Under the pieces are notes generated by a model. That model searched no databases, was not told where the DNA came from, and was given only the letters and a program-made list of their open reading frames with translations. A DNA stretch of 64,000 nucleotides from Sulfopaludibacter sp035606355 (GTDB lineage: Bacteria; Acidobacteriota; Terriglobia; Bryobacterales; Bryobacteraceae): contig DATNFO010000018.1 in assembly GCA_035606355.1 (NCBI GenBank), positions 62,001 through 126,000 of the forward strand, in the 5' to 3' direction. How positions within the stretch are numbered: the stretch's first letter is position 1; the number at the start of each line of letters is the position of its first letter. Below are positions 53,206 through 63,070 of the stretch, one piece after another. Position numbers and translations under genes: made by a program.

Positions 53206-54225
53206 ATGCCGACAAACCGGCTCACGCGCCGACTTCTTTTTATACTTTTGGCGATTGTGGGAACGCTGCTGGTGGGAACGCTCGGGTTCACCATCATCGA
53301 CGGCTATCCGCCGTTCGACGCTTTCTACATGACGCTCACTACCATGACCACGGTCGGGTATGGCGAGGTGCATCCACTCAGCAGAGCCGGCCGCGTCTTC
53401 AATTCGTTCCTCATCTTCTTCGGCGTAACCACGATCTTCATTGCCATGGGCGCGATGACGCAGACGATCATCGAGGTGGAATTCGGCGATGCCATCGGCA
53501 AGCGGCGGAACAAACGCATGATCGACAATCTGAAGGATCACTACATCATCTGCGGCTTCGGCCGTGTGGGTCGCGGCGCGGCATCGGAACTGAAGCACGC
53601 GGGCGTGCCGTTTGTCGTCGTAGACAACAGCCCGGATCGCGTGGAACGCGCCATGTTGAGCGGAATGCTGGCTGTGGCCGCCGACGCCACGCGCGACGAA
53701 ACGCTGTCGCAACTCGGAATTTGCCGTGCGCGCGGCCTGGTCTCCGCGCTGGCCACGGACGCCGACAACCTGTTCGTGCTGCTCTCCGCGAAGGGACTGA
53801 ATCCGCATCTCTACGTCGCGACGCGGGCTGCCGAAGAAGGCGCCGAGGAGAAGATGCGCCGCGCGGGCGCCGACGCGGTATTCGCGCCGTACTCCATGAC
53901 GGGACACCGGCTGGCGCAATCGATGCTGCGCCCGCACGTGATGAAGTTCCTCGACTTCACGACCAACGATCTGGGTGAAGACATCAACATCGAGCAGGTG
54001 CGCGTTGCGGATGACAGCGATGTGGCGTCGCGGACGATCAAGGATATTCAGGTTGGCCGCGAGTTCGGAGTGATCGTGATGGCCATCCGTCCGCGAAGCG
54101 GCGGAATGCTGTTCAACCCGTCGGCGGATACGCGGATCGGCGGCGGCGATTTTCTGATCGTGATGGGCAGGCAGGAAAACTTGCGCGCGCTGGAGGACCG
54201 GCTACGCGGCGGGGCGAGGCGTTAG
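53206..54225 (+). CDS. Potassium channel with RCK (TrkA-N/TrkA-C) domains
   Basis: 339 residues. Two membrane helices (about 9-30 and 66-90) flank a pore with selectivity filter TVGYG at 49-53. The RCK domain begins HYIICGFGRVGRGAASEL, an NAD-binding Rossmann motif, and a TrkA-C-like domain forms the end (about 245-335; VADDSDVASRTIKDIQVG). This is the MthK/Kch type, a tetrameric K+ channel gated by ligand at the RCK ring. It follows the tRNA-Lys on the opposite strand. Confidence 0.93.
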   Translation: MPTNRLTRRLLFILLAIVGTLLVGTLGFTIIDGYPPFDAFYMTLTTMTTVGYGEVHPLSRAGRVFNSFLIFFGVTTIFIAMGAMTQTIIEVEFGDAIGKRRNKRMIDNLKDHYIICGFGRVGRGAASELKHAGVPFVVVDNSPDRVERAMLSGMLAVAADATRDETLSQLGICRARGLVSALATDADNLFVLLSAKGLNPHLYVATRAAEEGAEEKMRRAGADAVFAPYSMTGHRLAQSMLRPHVMKFLDFTTNDLGEDINIEQVRVADDSDVASRTIKDIQVGREFGVIVMAIRPRSGGMLFNPSADTRIGGGDFLIVMGRQENLRALEDRLRGGARR

Positions 54226-54264
54226 GGCAGGTTGAAGCGGCGCGTCGGATCACCTGCCGCGCAA

Positions 54265-54795
54265 TTACTTCTTCACTTCGCTGTTGGTTTTCTGCGCCAG
54301 GCTGAGATGTTCCTGAAGCGTGGGCAGCGTTTTTCCGGCGAACTCCTTCAGGTCAGCGTCGTTGCCGTTCTGGGATTCCCGCCTGAATTCGGCGACATCA
54401 GTCTGGTGGTCTTTCACCATGTCGGCCATATAAGCGCGATCGAATTCGGCGCCGTTCAGTTTGGAGAGGCGATCGTAAGTGGCCTGATCCTTGGCGTCAA
54501 TCGAGGTTGGAAGCGTGATGCCCTTCTTTGCGGCGATGGACTTCAGCTCATCGTTCGCCTTGGTGTGGTCCGTGACCATGCGGTCGCCGAAGTCTTTTAC
54601 GGCTTGGCTCTTGGCATGATCTTTGGCTAGCTGGCCGAGTTGCACTTCGGCCATTCCGCCCTGGGCTGCCTTCATGGCAAACGTATTGTCGGCGCTCCCG
54701 AGCCGGTTGGCGCTGGTGTTTTGAGCCATTGCCGGGGCGAGCGCCAGAACTCCGAAGGCCGCCACCGCGGCCAGGTATTGTAAACGGTTTTGCAT
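54265..54795 (-). CDS. DUF4142 exported protein
   Basis: 176 residues from the ATG at 54795 (AAGGAG 6 nt upstream). A signal peptide (1-24) is followed by a helical bundle of the DUF4142 type (VKDFGDRMVTDHTKANDELK, then YMADMVKDHQTDVAEF). The family is ferritin-like in shape and common in soil bacteria; its function is unknown. It is divergent from the next gene, with the promoter region at 54796-54953. Confidence 0.9.
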   Translation of the reverse strand: MQNRLQYLAAVAAFGVLALAPAMAQNTSANRLGSADNTFAMKAAQGGMAEVQLGQLAKDHAKSQAVKDFGDRMVTDHTKANDELKSIAAKKGITLPTSIDAKDQATYDRLSKLNGAEFDRAYMADMVKDHQTDVAEFRRESQNGNDADLKEFAGKTLPTLQEHLSLAQKTNSEVKK

Positions 54796-54926
54796 GCAAA
54801 CTCCTTCCGTGTTTTGGTACACGCATCCGCCCGCAAAGACGGACGGAGCTACCCATGTGAAAAGCACCCGCCGTACCCTTGTTTTCTTAGCCACGCCGGG
54901 ACGCCACTTTGTGTGAAGACGCACGC

Positions 54927-54932
54927 TATAAT
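54927..54932 (+). promoter_or_regulatory. Perfect TATAAT -10 box
   Basis: TATAAT stands out in GC-rich sequence, 21 nt before the ATG at 54954. The -35 at 17 nt spacing (CCACTT) is poor. It likely drives the membrane protein gene. Confidence 0.4.
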
Positions 54933-54953
54933 GACGTTCGGGCAGAAGTAGGT

Positions 54954-55574
54954 ATGAAGCGCCTCCGTAATTTTTTCGAGTCAATTGTTTTCGCAGGCAT
55001 GCGGCCGGGTTCTACCGCAGGCAACGCCGATGGCATGCGGTGGCTGGGCCCCTTGCGCGGCCCCATTGAACGCTTCCTTTCCGGGGGTGCAGCGCCGAGC
55101 GACCCGCTCTACCTGACCAACCGGACGCTGGGGCAGCGAGTCCGTCTGGCCGCGGTGGTCGCGGTCCCGTTCGTTCTTGTGTTGGCGGCGATCTACCTGG
55201 CGACCATGGGATACCTGGCCCCGTCCGAGGCTCCGCAGCAGCAACTCACGCCCGCGCAGATTGCACAGAAGATGTTGCCCAATTTGAATGAGAAGGATCT
55301 GGAAATCAGGAGCAATCACGAACTGGACGTGATGGATGTCCACGTGGAGCACGGGTCGCCGCTGAAATTGGCGGGGGTGCTGAAGAACAACACGGCGCGA
55401 ACGATCCACGATGCACAACTGATTTTCGATGTGACCGACGACGCGGGATCGCGGCTAGGCGCGGTGAGCACGACAGTGCCAAGCGTGGATGCGAAATCGC
55501 GTGTGGAGTTCAGCTTCACGATTCCGCAGACGAACGCGGCATTCGCGCTGGTGCGCGAAGTGAACTCGCGGTAG
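54954..55574 (+). CDS. Membrane-anchored protein with FxLYD-like domain
   Basis: 206 residues from the ATG at 54954. One membrane helix (about 67-88) is followed by a periplasmic beta domain (LKLAGVLKNNTARTIHDAQL, then FDVTDDAGSRLGAVSTTV and FSFTIP) like the FxLYD domain, which usually binds or spaces in envelope proteins. The N-terminal 60 residues are basic and cytoplasmic. The exact function is unknown. Confidence 0.75.
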   Translation: MKRLRNFFESIVFAGMRPGSTAGNADGMRWLGPLRGPIERFLSGGAAPSDPLYLTNRTLGQRVRLAAVVAVPFVLVLAAIYLATMGYLAPSEAPQQQLTPAQIAQKMLPNLNEKDLEIRSNHELDVMDVHVEHGSPLKLAGVLKNNTARTIHDAQLIFDVTDDAGSRLGAVSTTVPSVDAKSRVEFSFTIPQTNAAFALVREVNSR

Positions 55575-55680
55575 GCTGACCGGGACCCCCGGCGGAATGG
55601 CCGAGCTGTCGACGGCCCCAGTGGAAGTGCGCGCCCGGAGAGACCCCGGTGCTACGATTGAAGAGAAGGTCGGCACCGAC

Positions 55681-55905
55681 ATGACGATTCCCGCCAGATA
55701 CGAGAACGGCATCTTCCGGCCCCTGGAAGAAGTAGCGATCAAGGAAGGCACGGTGGTCGAGGTGCACGTGCCAGCAGAGAACGAATCGCCCCGCGGTCGT
55801 CGGTCCATCAAGGACCTGCCCTTCTATGGACTTTGGGCGGATCGGGACGACATCACGGACGGCATCGCCTACGTGAACGACCTTCGCGACAATCCACGCG
55901 GATAA
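55681..55905 (+). CDS. AF2212/DUF104-type antitoxin, solitary
   Basis: 74 residues from the ATG at 55681. It opens MTIPARYENGIFRPLEEVAI followed by KEGTVVEVHV, the family signature. Such proteins are normally antitoxins to a PIN-domain RNase encoded just downstream. No PIN gene follows here, so it may be an orphan. The C-terminal part (DLPFYGLWADRDDITDGIAY) is the usual toxin-binding tail. Confidence 0.8.
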   Translation: MTIPARYENGIFRPLEEVAIKEGTVVEVHVPAENESPRGRRSIKDLPFYGLWADRDDITDGIAYVNDLRDNPRG

Positions 55906-55930
55906 ATGCCTCGCTACCTGAGAAAGCGAG

Positions 55931-56128
55931 ATGGCACGGTGGGCCGACAACGCGGAAACGGGCAGGGAACAGGCACCGGTGCGGCTGCCGGCAGGCGTGG
56001 TCTTGAAACCGGCGGTCAGCCTGGACGAGCTTGGGACCGACACCGAGTATGATCCGCAAGGGGCTGAGGAATTTGTGGCCCTGATCCGCGCCCTCCGCAA
56101 GGAAGGCTCTCGGCCAGTCGCTCTCTGA
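55931..56128 (+). CDS. Possible small protein (65 aa)
   Basis: An ATG at 55931 opens a 65-residue frame: MARWADNAETGREQ, then VVLKPAVSLDELGTDTEYDP and a helical end AEEFVALIRALRKEGSRPV. It begins 25 nt after the DUF104 antitoxin in the place of the expected toxin, but it has no PIN-domain Asp pattern. The acidic/helical end looks antitoxin-like. It may be a remnant or a chance frame. Confidence 0.35.
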   Translation: MARWADNAETGREQAPVRLPAGVVLKPAVSLDELGTDTEYDPQGAEEFVALIRALRKEGSRPVAL

Positions 56129-56180
56129 TGGCGGAGAAAACAGCGCCAGCCGTCGAACGCATTGACGCCGAGAAGGAAAA

Positions 56181-56257
56181 TGGCGCGCCCGGAGAGACTC
56201 GAACTCCCGACCTACTGGTTCGAAGCCAGCCGCTCTATCCGACTGAGCTACGGGCGC
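56181..56257 (-). tRNA. tRNA-Arg (UCG)
   Basis: 77 nt including encoded CCA. Acceptor GCGCCCG/CGGGCGC, anticodon stem GCTGG/CCAGT with loop CTTCGAA (anticodon TCG), T arm with TTCGAGT. All arms pair. Confidence 0.97.
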
Positions 56258-56278
56258 GCGCTGTTTCGATTCTAGCAG

Positions 56279-56548
56279 CTAGTGCACGGTTGTCTTGCGG
56301 CCCATCACGACCAGCAAGTCGTCGAGGGATTGCTTCATCAGCCGGTTGACTTCCTGCTGGGCGCGCTGCGCTTCGTATAACTGCTGCTGGCTGTCCTTCA
56401 GCGCCACGGCGGCTTCGTAGCTGGCGGCGTTCGCTTTTTCGAGCGCGTCGATGCGCTCGGCGAGCGAGGACATCTCCGAAATTGCTCTTTGCAGCGTCTC
56501 TACGAGATTGCGGAAGTCCTCCATGGTCAGATCGGGCGGCAGCGACAT
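56279..56548 (-). CDS. Small coiled-coil protein (89 aa)
   Basis: The protein is nearly all helix, with heptads from about 10 to 75 (FRNLVETLQRAISEMSSL, AERIDALEKANAASYEAA, YEAQRAQQEVNRLMKQSL). It has no leader or membrane segment. The family is not recognised. It lies between tRNA-Arg and the FAH-family gene on the same strand, 23 nt downstream of the latter, so may be co-transcribed with it. Confidence 0.65.
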   Translation of the reverse strand: MSLPPDLTMEDFRNLVETLQRAISEMSSLAERIDALEKANAASYEAAVALKDSQQQLYEAQRAQQEVNRLMKQSLDDLLVVMGRKTTVH

Positions 56549-56571
56549 TCTTATATCCTACTCCGGCGCCG

Positions 56572-57429
56572 CTACTTCTCTGCTACTACCGGATTGCGTA
56601 ATTCGCCGATTCCCTCGATCCGCACCGTGACCTCGTCGTCCGGGCGCAGCCAGCGCGGCGGTTTGCGGGCGAAACCCACGCCCGCGGGTGTTCCTGTCGC
56701 GATGATGTCGCCCGGCTGCAGCGTGAACACACTCGACAAATGCGCGATCAGTTGCGGCACTTTGAAAATCAAATTGCTGGTATTGGAATCCTGCATTGTC
56801 TCGCCGCTGAGCTCGAGCGTGATGCGCAGATTGTGCGGGTCCTCGATCTCATCCGCTGTGACCACCGCCGGTCCGAGCGGCGCGAACGTATCGAACGTTT
56901 TGCCGATCATCCACTGGCTGGTCGCCATTTGAAAATCGCGCGCACTGACATCGTTCAAAATGGTGTACCCGAAAACGTGCTCGCGCCAGCGCGCCTCAGG
57001 AATGTGCCTTCCGCCCCTGCCGATCACGATTGCGAATTCCGCTTCATAATCCGGCTTCGTGGAATTTCTTGGAAGCACGATCGGCTGCCCGTGACCGGTA
57101 AGCGCGGTGGCAAATTTCGAGAACACCGTCGGCACCTCGGGGATGGGCAGTTTCGATTCTTCGGCGTGATCGCGATAGTTGAGGCCGATGCAGATGATCT
57201 TCGGCGGCTTGACGACCGGCGGAAGGTAAGTGACCTTCGCCGGGTCCAGCCGTTCGCCGCCCGGAGGATTGTCCACCCAGCGAAACACCTGGTCCATCGT
57301 GTCGGCGCCACCCGTAATCACGGAAATGAGGTCATCGAATCCGGCCTGGCGCAGACCGATGAGTTCGCCGTCGATCAATGCTCCCAATTCAGGATAGCCT
57401 GAGCGCCGTTGAAACGTAATGAATCGCAA
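56572..57429 (-). CDS. Fumarylacetoacetate hydrolase family protein
   Basis: 285 residues. Family motifs are CIGLNYRDHAEESKLP, the metal site DYEAEFAIVIGRGGR, the segment NDVSARDFQMATSQW and DIIATGTPAGVGF. Members cleave C-C bonds in acylpyruvates or decarboxylate oxaloacetate; related ones are hydratases of aromatic breakdown. Genome context gives no clear substrate. It starts about 80 nt downstream of the ArsR-methyltransferase stop on the same strand. Confidence 0.92.
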   Translation of the reverse strand: MRFITFQRRSGYPELGALIDGELIGLRQAGFDDLISVITGGADTMDQVFRWVDNPPGGERLDPAKVTYLPPVVKPPKIICIGLNYRDHAEESKLPIPEVPTVFSKFATALTGHGQPIVLPRNSTKPDYEAEFAIVIGRGGRHIPEARWREHVFGYTILNDVSARDFQMATSQWMIGKTFDTFAPLGPAVVTADEIEDPHNLRITLELSGETMQDSNTSNLIFKVPQLIAHLSSVFTLQPGDIIATGTPAGVGFARKPPRWLRPDDEVTVRIEGIGELRNPVVAEK

Positions 57430-57510
57430 GTAAGTATCTCCGAAGCCCCGATTCTAGCACCGGCGGCGCATGCGGGCCGTGACCTTGCGTTCGATTGCGC
57501 GAGCCGCGCG

Positions 57511-58425
57511 TTATTTATCGCCGGTCGCGAGGACGGTTTCAAAGTGCGGCGCTTCCTGTTCGCGGAAGACCACGGCGGTCTCGACGTTGCGAAACTCCTG
57601 CTCCTTCAAATACCGTTCGAGCTCGAGCTCCGTGAAGCCGAGCCACAGGTCCGCGTACATTTCGCGCGCCTCTTCGAAGCTATGGCGATTGAGGTCCAGA
57701 ACGGCGATGCGGCCGCCGGGTTTCAGAATGCGCCAGGCCTCCGCAACGGCGCGATCCGGATGCTGCGCGTGGTGGAGCGCCTGGCTCATGAGCGCGAGGT
57801 CCACCGTGCCCGTGCGAATTGGCACATCTTCCAACTCGCCGAGCCGGTATTCCATGTTGCCTATGCCGTTCTTCTGCGCGAGCTCGGAACCGAACTCCAC
57901 CATCTTCTCGGAATTGTCGACGGCGATCACGCGTTTGGCTCGCTGGGCCATCAACTGCGAGATGGTTCCTTCGCCCGCGCCCAGATCGGCAATGACCATC
58001 GGCGGCATCAATTTGATCAGCGCCTCGGCGACGCCCTTCCACGAGCGGCCGGGCACGTATTGGCGGCCGAATTTGCCGGCGAGTTCATCGAAATAGCGCC
58101 GCATCTTATCTTGCCGCTTGCGCATGGTCAGCTTCAAAGCGGCACGATCTTCGACGGCTTCCGGAATCTCGCTCTCCGCCTGCCGGAGGGCGTTCATCAG
58201 TTCCGGCGGCGCGGTGAGCCGGTAAAAAGCGTTCTTTCCTGTACGCCGGTCGTCCACCAGGCCGGCCTGTTTGAGCTGGGCCAGATGCGTCGAAATCTGG
58301 CTTTGCCCTTTGGCTAGTATGTCCTGCAGCTCGGCGACGCTCAGCTCCTCGCGTTCCAGCAGAAGCAGCAACCGGAGGCGGGCGGGGTCCGCCGCGAGCC
58401 GCAAAGATTTTAGGATTGACGCCAT
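57511..58425 (-). CDS. ArsR-family regulator fused to a SAM-dependent methyltransferase domain
   Basis: 304 residues. The N-terminal winged helix-turn-helix (about 1-85) shows DPARLRLLLLLEREELSVAE and SQISTHLAQLKQAGLVDDRR. The C-terminal class I methyltransferase domain (about 105-290) has the SAM motif VIADLGAGEGTISQLMAQ and LMSQALHHAQHPDRAVAEAW. It faces ahcY-metK with 73 nt between the starts. ArsR regulators that sense S-adenosylhomocysteine (SahR) control this pathway in Proteobacteria, so a SAM/SAH-sensing repressor of ahcY-metK is a strong inference. The methyltransferase domain may serve as the sensor. Confidence 0.88.
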   Translation of the reverse strand: MASILKSLRLAADPARLRLLLLLEREELSVAELQDILAKGQSQISTHLAQLKQAGLVDDRRTGKNAFYRLTAPPELMNALRQAESEIPEAVEDRAALKLTMRKRQDKMRRYFDELAGKFGRQYVPGRSWKGVAEALIKLMPPMVIADLGAGEGTISQLMAQRAKRVIAVDNSEKMVEFGSELAQKNGIGNMEYRLGELEDVPIRTGTVDLALMSQALHHAQHPDRAVAEAWRILKPGGRIAVLDLNRHSFEEAREMYADLWLGFTELELERYLKEQEFRNVETAVVFREQEAPHFETVLATGDK

Positions 58426-58450
58426 CTGCGTTAATTTTCTAATATCAATG

Positions 58451-58468
58451 TATCAAGATTTGTTGATA
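58451..58468. promoter_or_regulatory. Candidate operator of the ArsR-methyltransferase regulator
   Basis: A palindrome TATCAA-N6-TTGATA (58451-58468), with an extra TATCAA just to its left that gives a wider ATATCAA-N14-TTGATAT pairing (58442-58469). It lies midway in the divergent gap, where binding would affect both the regulator gene and ahcY. The size and form fit ArsR-family sites. Confidence 0.6.
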
Positions 58469-58498
58469 TGATGTATAGAGTTTTTGAGGAGGAATTTA

Positions 58499-59920
<1,422 letters not shown>

Positions 59921-59932
59921 TTAGGAGGCATC

Positions 59933-61102
59933 ATGGCAGATAATCAAAAACACTTATTCACCTCGGAATCCGTTACCGAAGGCCATCCCGATAAGATCGC
60001 CGACCAGATTTCCGACGCTGTTCTGGACGCCGTTCTGGCGGACGACCCCACTGGCCGCGTGGCCTGCGAAGTCCTGGTCACCACCGGCACGTGCATCGTA
60101 GCCGGCGAGATCACCACGAAGACGTACGTGGACGTTCCGCGCATCGCTCGCGGCACCATTGAATACGTCGGCTACAACGATGCCACCTATGGGTTCGATT
60201 CGAACACCTGCGGCGTGCACAACCTGATTCAGTCGCAGTCGCCCGATATTTCGATGGGCGTGGACACCGGCGGCGCCGGCGACCAGGGCCTGATGTTCGG
60301 CTACGCGTGCGACGAAACGCCGGAGCTCATGCCGCTGCCGATCATGATGGCGCACAAGCTGGTGCAGCGTCTTTCGACGGCGCGCCGCGAGGGCGTCCTC
60401 AACTTCCTGCGGCCCGACGGCAAGAGCCAGGTGAGCGTGGAGTACGTGGGCAACGTGCCGAAGCGCATCGAAGCCGTGGTCATTTCCACGCAGCACAGCC
60501 CTGAGGTTTCCACCGAGGAACTCCGCCGCGAAGTGAAGAAGCACATCATCGACGCAGTGGTGCCCGGCAACATGGTGGACTCCGAAACCAAGTACCACAT
60601 CAATCCGACCGGCCGTTTCGTGGTGGGCGGACCTCACGGGGATACCGGTCTCACCGGCCGTAAGATCATCGTGGACACCTACGGCGGCATGGGCCGTCAC
60701 GGCGGCGGCGCGTTCAGCGGCAAGGATCCGACGAAGGTGGATCGCTCAGCCTGCTACATGGCGCGCTACATCGCGAAGAACATTGTCGCCTCCAAGCTGG
60801 CCAGCCGCTGCGAAGTGCAGCTCGCTTACGCCATCGGCGTGGCCGAGCCTGTTTCGGTGACGGTGAACACGTTCGGCACGGGCGTGATTGCGGACGATAA
60901 GTTCACGCAGCTTGTTCGCGAGAATTTCTCGCTGACGCCCAAGGGAATCATCGATACCCTGAAGCTCCGCCGTCCGATCTATCGGAAGACGGCCGCGTTC
61001 GGCCACTTCGGCCGCAGCGAGGATACGTTCTCGTGGGAAGCCACGGACAAGGCTGACACGATTCGCGATCAGGCGGGCGTAGCTCAGGCAGCGGCGAAGT
61101 AA
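59933..61102 (+). CDS. metK: S-adenosylmethionine synthase
   Basis: 389 residues behind TAGGAGG. It makes SAM from methionine and ATP. Signature motifs: SVTEGHPDKIADQISDAVLD, GGAGDQGLMFGYACDET, GDTGLTGRKIIVDTYGG and GGGAFSGKDPTKVDRSA. It is co-transcribed with ahcY, so synthesis of SAM and removal of SAH are controlled together. Confidence 0.98.
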   Translation: MADNQKHLFTSESVTEGHPDKIADQISDAVLDAVLADDPTGRVACEVLVTTGTCIVAGEITTKTYVDVPRIARGTIEYVGYNDATYGFDSNTCGVHNLIQSQSPDISMGVDTGGAGDQGLMFGYACDETPELMPLPIMMAHKLVQRLSTARREGVLNFLRPDGKSQVSVEYVGNVPKRIEAVVISTQHSPEVSTEELRREVKKHIIDAVVPGNMVDSETKYHINPTGRFVVGGPHGDTGLTGRKIIVDTYGGMGRHGGGAFSGKDPTKVDRSACYMARYIAKNIVASKLASRCEVQLAYAIGVAEPVSVTVNTFGTGVIADDKFTQLVRENFSLTPKGIIDTLKLRRPIYRKTAAFGHFGRSEDTFSWEATDKADTIRDQAGVAQAAAK

Positions 61103-61108
61103 GCATTC

Positions 61109-61299
61109 CACACCTTTTACCGCTCCCTCACGGGTCTGTGAAAAATCCGGCTGCTGTTCGCCTTTCGATACACCTTTTACCGCTTCCTCACGGTCGCGGC
61201 TCCGTTAGCAGAATCAACCACATACGGAGCCGTGACCGTAAGGGAGCGGTAAACGGTGCCGGGGGATACGGAAACAACTCGACTCTTTCACACAGCCGG
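61109..61299. repeat. R1 elements, locus 5
   Basis: Two forward cores (near 61113 and 61173) about 61 nt apart, with GGGTCTGTGAAAAATCCGG between them. The central GGCTCCGT/ACGGAGCC hairpin, one reverse core (near 61238) and a decayed right end (CTTTCACACAGCC) follow. It lies between metK and the TIGR03435 gene; no gene is seen in the 271-nt gap. Confidence 0.87.
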
Positions 61300-61373
61300 C
61301 GGCTCAAAAAGCCTAGGCCGGATGCGAGACAATAGTCACTGCCACACGTCAGCAATAATCTGGGGGTTACCCT

Positions 61374-62975
61374 ATGAAGAAGATTGCACTGCTTGGCTCG
61401 CTGACTACGATACTCGCATTCGCGCAGCCTGCAAACTTTGAAGTAGCTGATGTCCACGTCAGCACGACGGCAAAGGGATTCGCGCAGAATTTCGGAGGCG
61501 TGCTTCGCGCCGGACGCTACATCAACCGGGACGCGACCATGCTCGATCTCATCACGGCGGCTTACGGCGTGCCGGCGGACGACATCTCGGGCGGTCCGGG
61601 TTGGGTGAATACCGACCTTTTCGACGTCATCGCGAAGGCGCCGGACGGCACCACTCCCGCCTCCGCCAAGCTGATGTTGCAGGGCTTGCTCGCGCAGCGG
61701 TTCGGCTTGGTGGTTGTTCACGCCATACGCCCTGTGCGGCGCTACGTGCTGAGTGTCGGGAAGGCATCGAAATTAAAAGCGGCGGGCGGAGCGGGACGCG
61801 CCGGTTGCCAGTTCAGCCAGAACGGGGGCGGTGCCCCGGGCGAGCCTCCGCCTAATGTCACCGCTACCTGCCGTAACATGACGGCGGACGACATTGCGAG
61901 CAATCTGCGTCAGATGGCAGGCGCATACATCGATCGCGAAGTCGTCAATTCCACCGGGCTCGAGGGCACGTGGGATTTCGATATCGAATGGACTCCGCGC
62001 GCCGCGCTTCAGGCCAAGGGGCAGGATGGCATTTCGTTCTTCGATGCCGTGGACAAGCAATTGGGGCTGAAACTCGCGCTGAAAGACGTGCCTATGCCGA
62101 CACTGAGCATAGAGAAGGTGAACCGGCACCCCTCGGCCAATCCGGACGGCGTGGGCACGTCGCTGGGTCTCGCCGCCGCCCGGTTTGAGGCCGCGAGCAT
62201 CAAGCCCGCGGATCCGAACGCGCGGCCATTCCAGGGTCTGGTGTACACCGGCGGCAGCCAGATGCACGCTGGCGGCACTCTGCGTTTCCTGATCGCCGCA
62301 TCGATGCAGATCTCGCCGAATATTGCGGGGGACGTGGTGGTCGGGCTGCCGAAATCGGCGGATTCGCAGCGCTGGGACATCTTCGCGAAAGTTCCGGCGA
62401 CCGGCGAAGGCGCCCCCAACGTAGTTCACGGGCAGACGCAGCCGCCGCCGCTCAGCATCGGACTGGAGATGTTGCGCGGTCTGCTGCTGGACCAGTTCGA
62501 ATTGAAGACTCACACCGAAACTCGGGAAGTGACCGTATATGCACTGACGACCGCAACCGCCAAACCAAAATTGATTCGGGCGGAGGACTCCGAACGGTCC
62601 GGTTGCACGCCCGACCCCAGTGCTCCCAAGCCGGTCCCGAACATGGGGCCGATGGTCGTTTGCAAGAACACCAGCACGACCGAGCTCGCCGAGACCTTGC
62701 AGCGGATGGCGGGAGCTTATATCGATCATCCGATCGTGGACGCGACAGGACTGGAAGGCGGATGGGACTTTATCCTCGGCTGGACTCCGAAAAACCAGTT
62801 GCAGACTGCGCCGGCTGCGGCCGGGGGCGCGTCCGGAGCATTGCTGGAAGCCTCCGATTCGACCGGAATCTCCGTGTTCGAGGCGATTGAGAAAGAGCTC
62901 GGATTGAAGCTGGTCAAGCAAAAGCGATCCATTCCCGTGATCATCGTGGATCACGTATTGGAGAAACCAAACTAG
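61374..62975 (+). CDS. Exported protein with two TIGR03435 domains
   Basis: 533 residues with a signal peptide (1-18). Domain one (about 20-255) and domain two (about 262-531) are repeats of each other: each begins FEVADVHVS or FEAASIKPA, holds RQMAGAYIDREVVNSTGLEG or QRMAGAYIDHPIVDATGLEG, and ends with a KQLGLKL- or KELGLKL-type helix and strand. TIGR03435 is a large paralogous family almost limited to Solibacter-like Acidobacteria, function unknown. Most members have a single domain, so this is an internal duplication. Confidence 0.92.
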   Translation: MKKIALLGSLTTILAFAQPANFEVADVHVSTTAKGFAQNFGGVLRAGRYINRDATMLDLITAAYGVPADDISGGPGWVNTDLFDVIAKAPDGTTPASAKLMLQGLLAQRFGLVVVHAIRPVRRYVLSVGKASKLKAAGGAGRAGCQFSQNGGGAPGEPPPNVTATCRNMTADDIASNLRQMAGAYIDREVVNSTGLEGTWDFDIEWTPRAALQAKGQDGISFFDAVDKQLGLKLALKDVPMPTLSIEKVNRHPSANPDGVGTSLGLAAARFEAASIKPADPNARPFQGLVYTGGSQMHAGGTLRFLIAASMQISPNIAGDVVVGLPKSADSQRWDIFAKVPATGEGAPNVVHGQTQPPPLSIGLEMLRGLLLDQFELKTHTETREVTVYALTTATAKPKLIRAEDSERSGCTPDPSAPKPVPNMGPMVVCKNTSTTELAETLQRMAGAYIDHPIVDATGLEGGWDFILGWTPKNQLQTAPAAAGGASGALLEASDSTGISVFEAIEKELGLKLVKQKRSIPVIIVDHVLEKPN

Positions 62976-63011
62976 CGGCGGGCGCGTGGCTATGGCAAGC
63001 TAAAAGGATGC

Positions 63012-63063
63012 CCTGCCTTGCTTCCGAAGGCAGGTGGGGCACACTTCCTTTGCGGAAGGAGTG
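63012..63063 (+). promoter_or_regulatory. Leader hairpins before the papain-like gene
   Basis: CCTGCCTT (63012-63019) pairs with AAGGCAGG (63027-63034). A second weak hairpin, CACTTC (63042-63047) with GGAGTG (63058-63063), takes in the ribosome-binding site AAGGAG at 63056-63061. It could limit translation of the downstream gene; alternatively the first hairpin ends the TIGR03435 transcript. Confidence 0.4.
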
Positions 63064-63070
63064 GCGAGCC

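Noticed and set aside
55681..56128. Complete toxin-antitoxin pair
   Set aside because: The DUF104 antitoxin is clear, but the following frame has no PIN-domain acidic residues, so a toxin cannot be supported.
53061..56257. tRNA-associated genomic island
   Set aside because: Two tRNA genes are present, but there is no integrase, no duplicated tRNA 3' end and no change in gene style around them.
58426..58498. SAH riboswitch before ahcY
   Set aside because: The leader is only 73 nt, AT-rich and dominated by the TATCAA/TTGATA palindrome; no conserved riboswitch core is seen.
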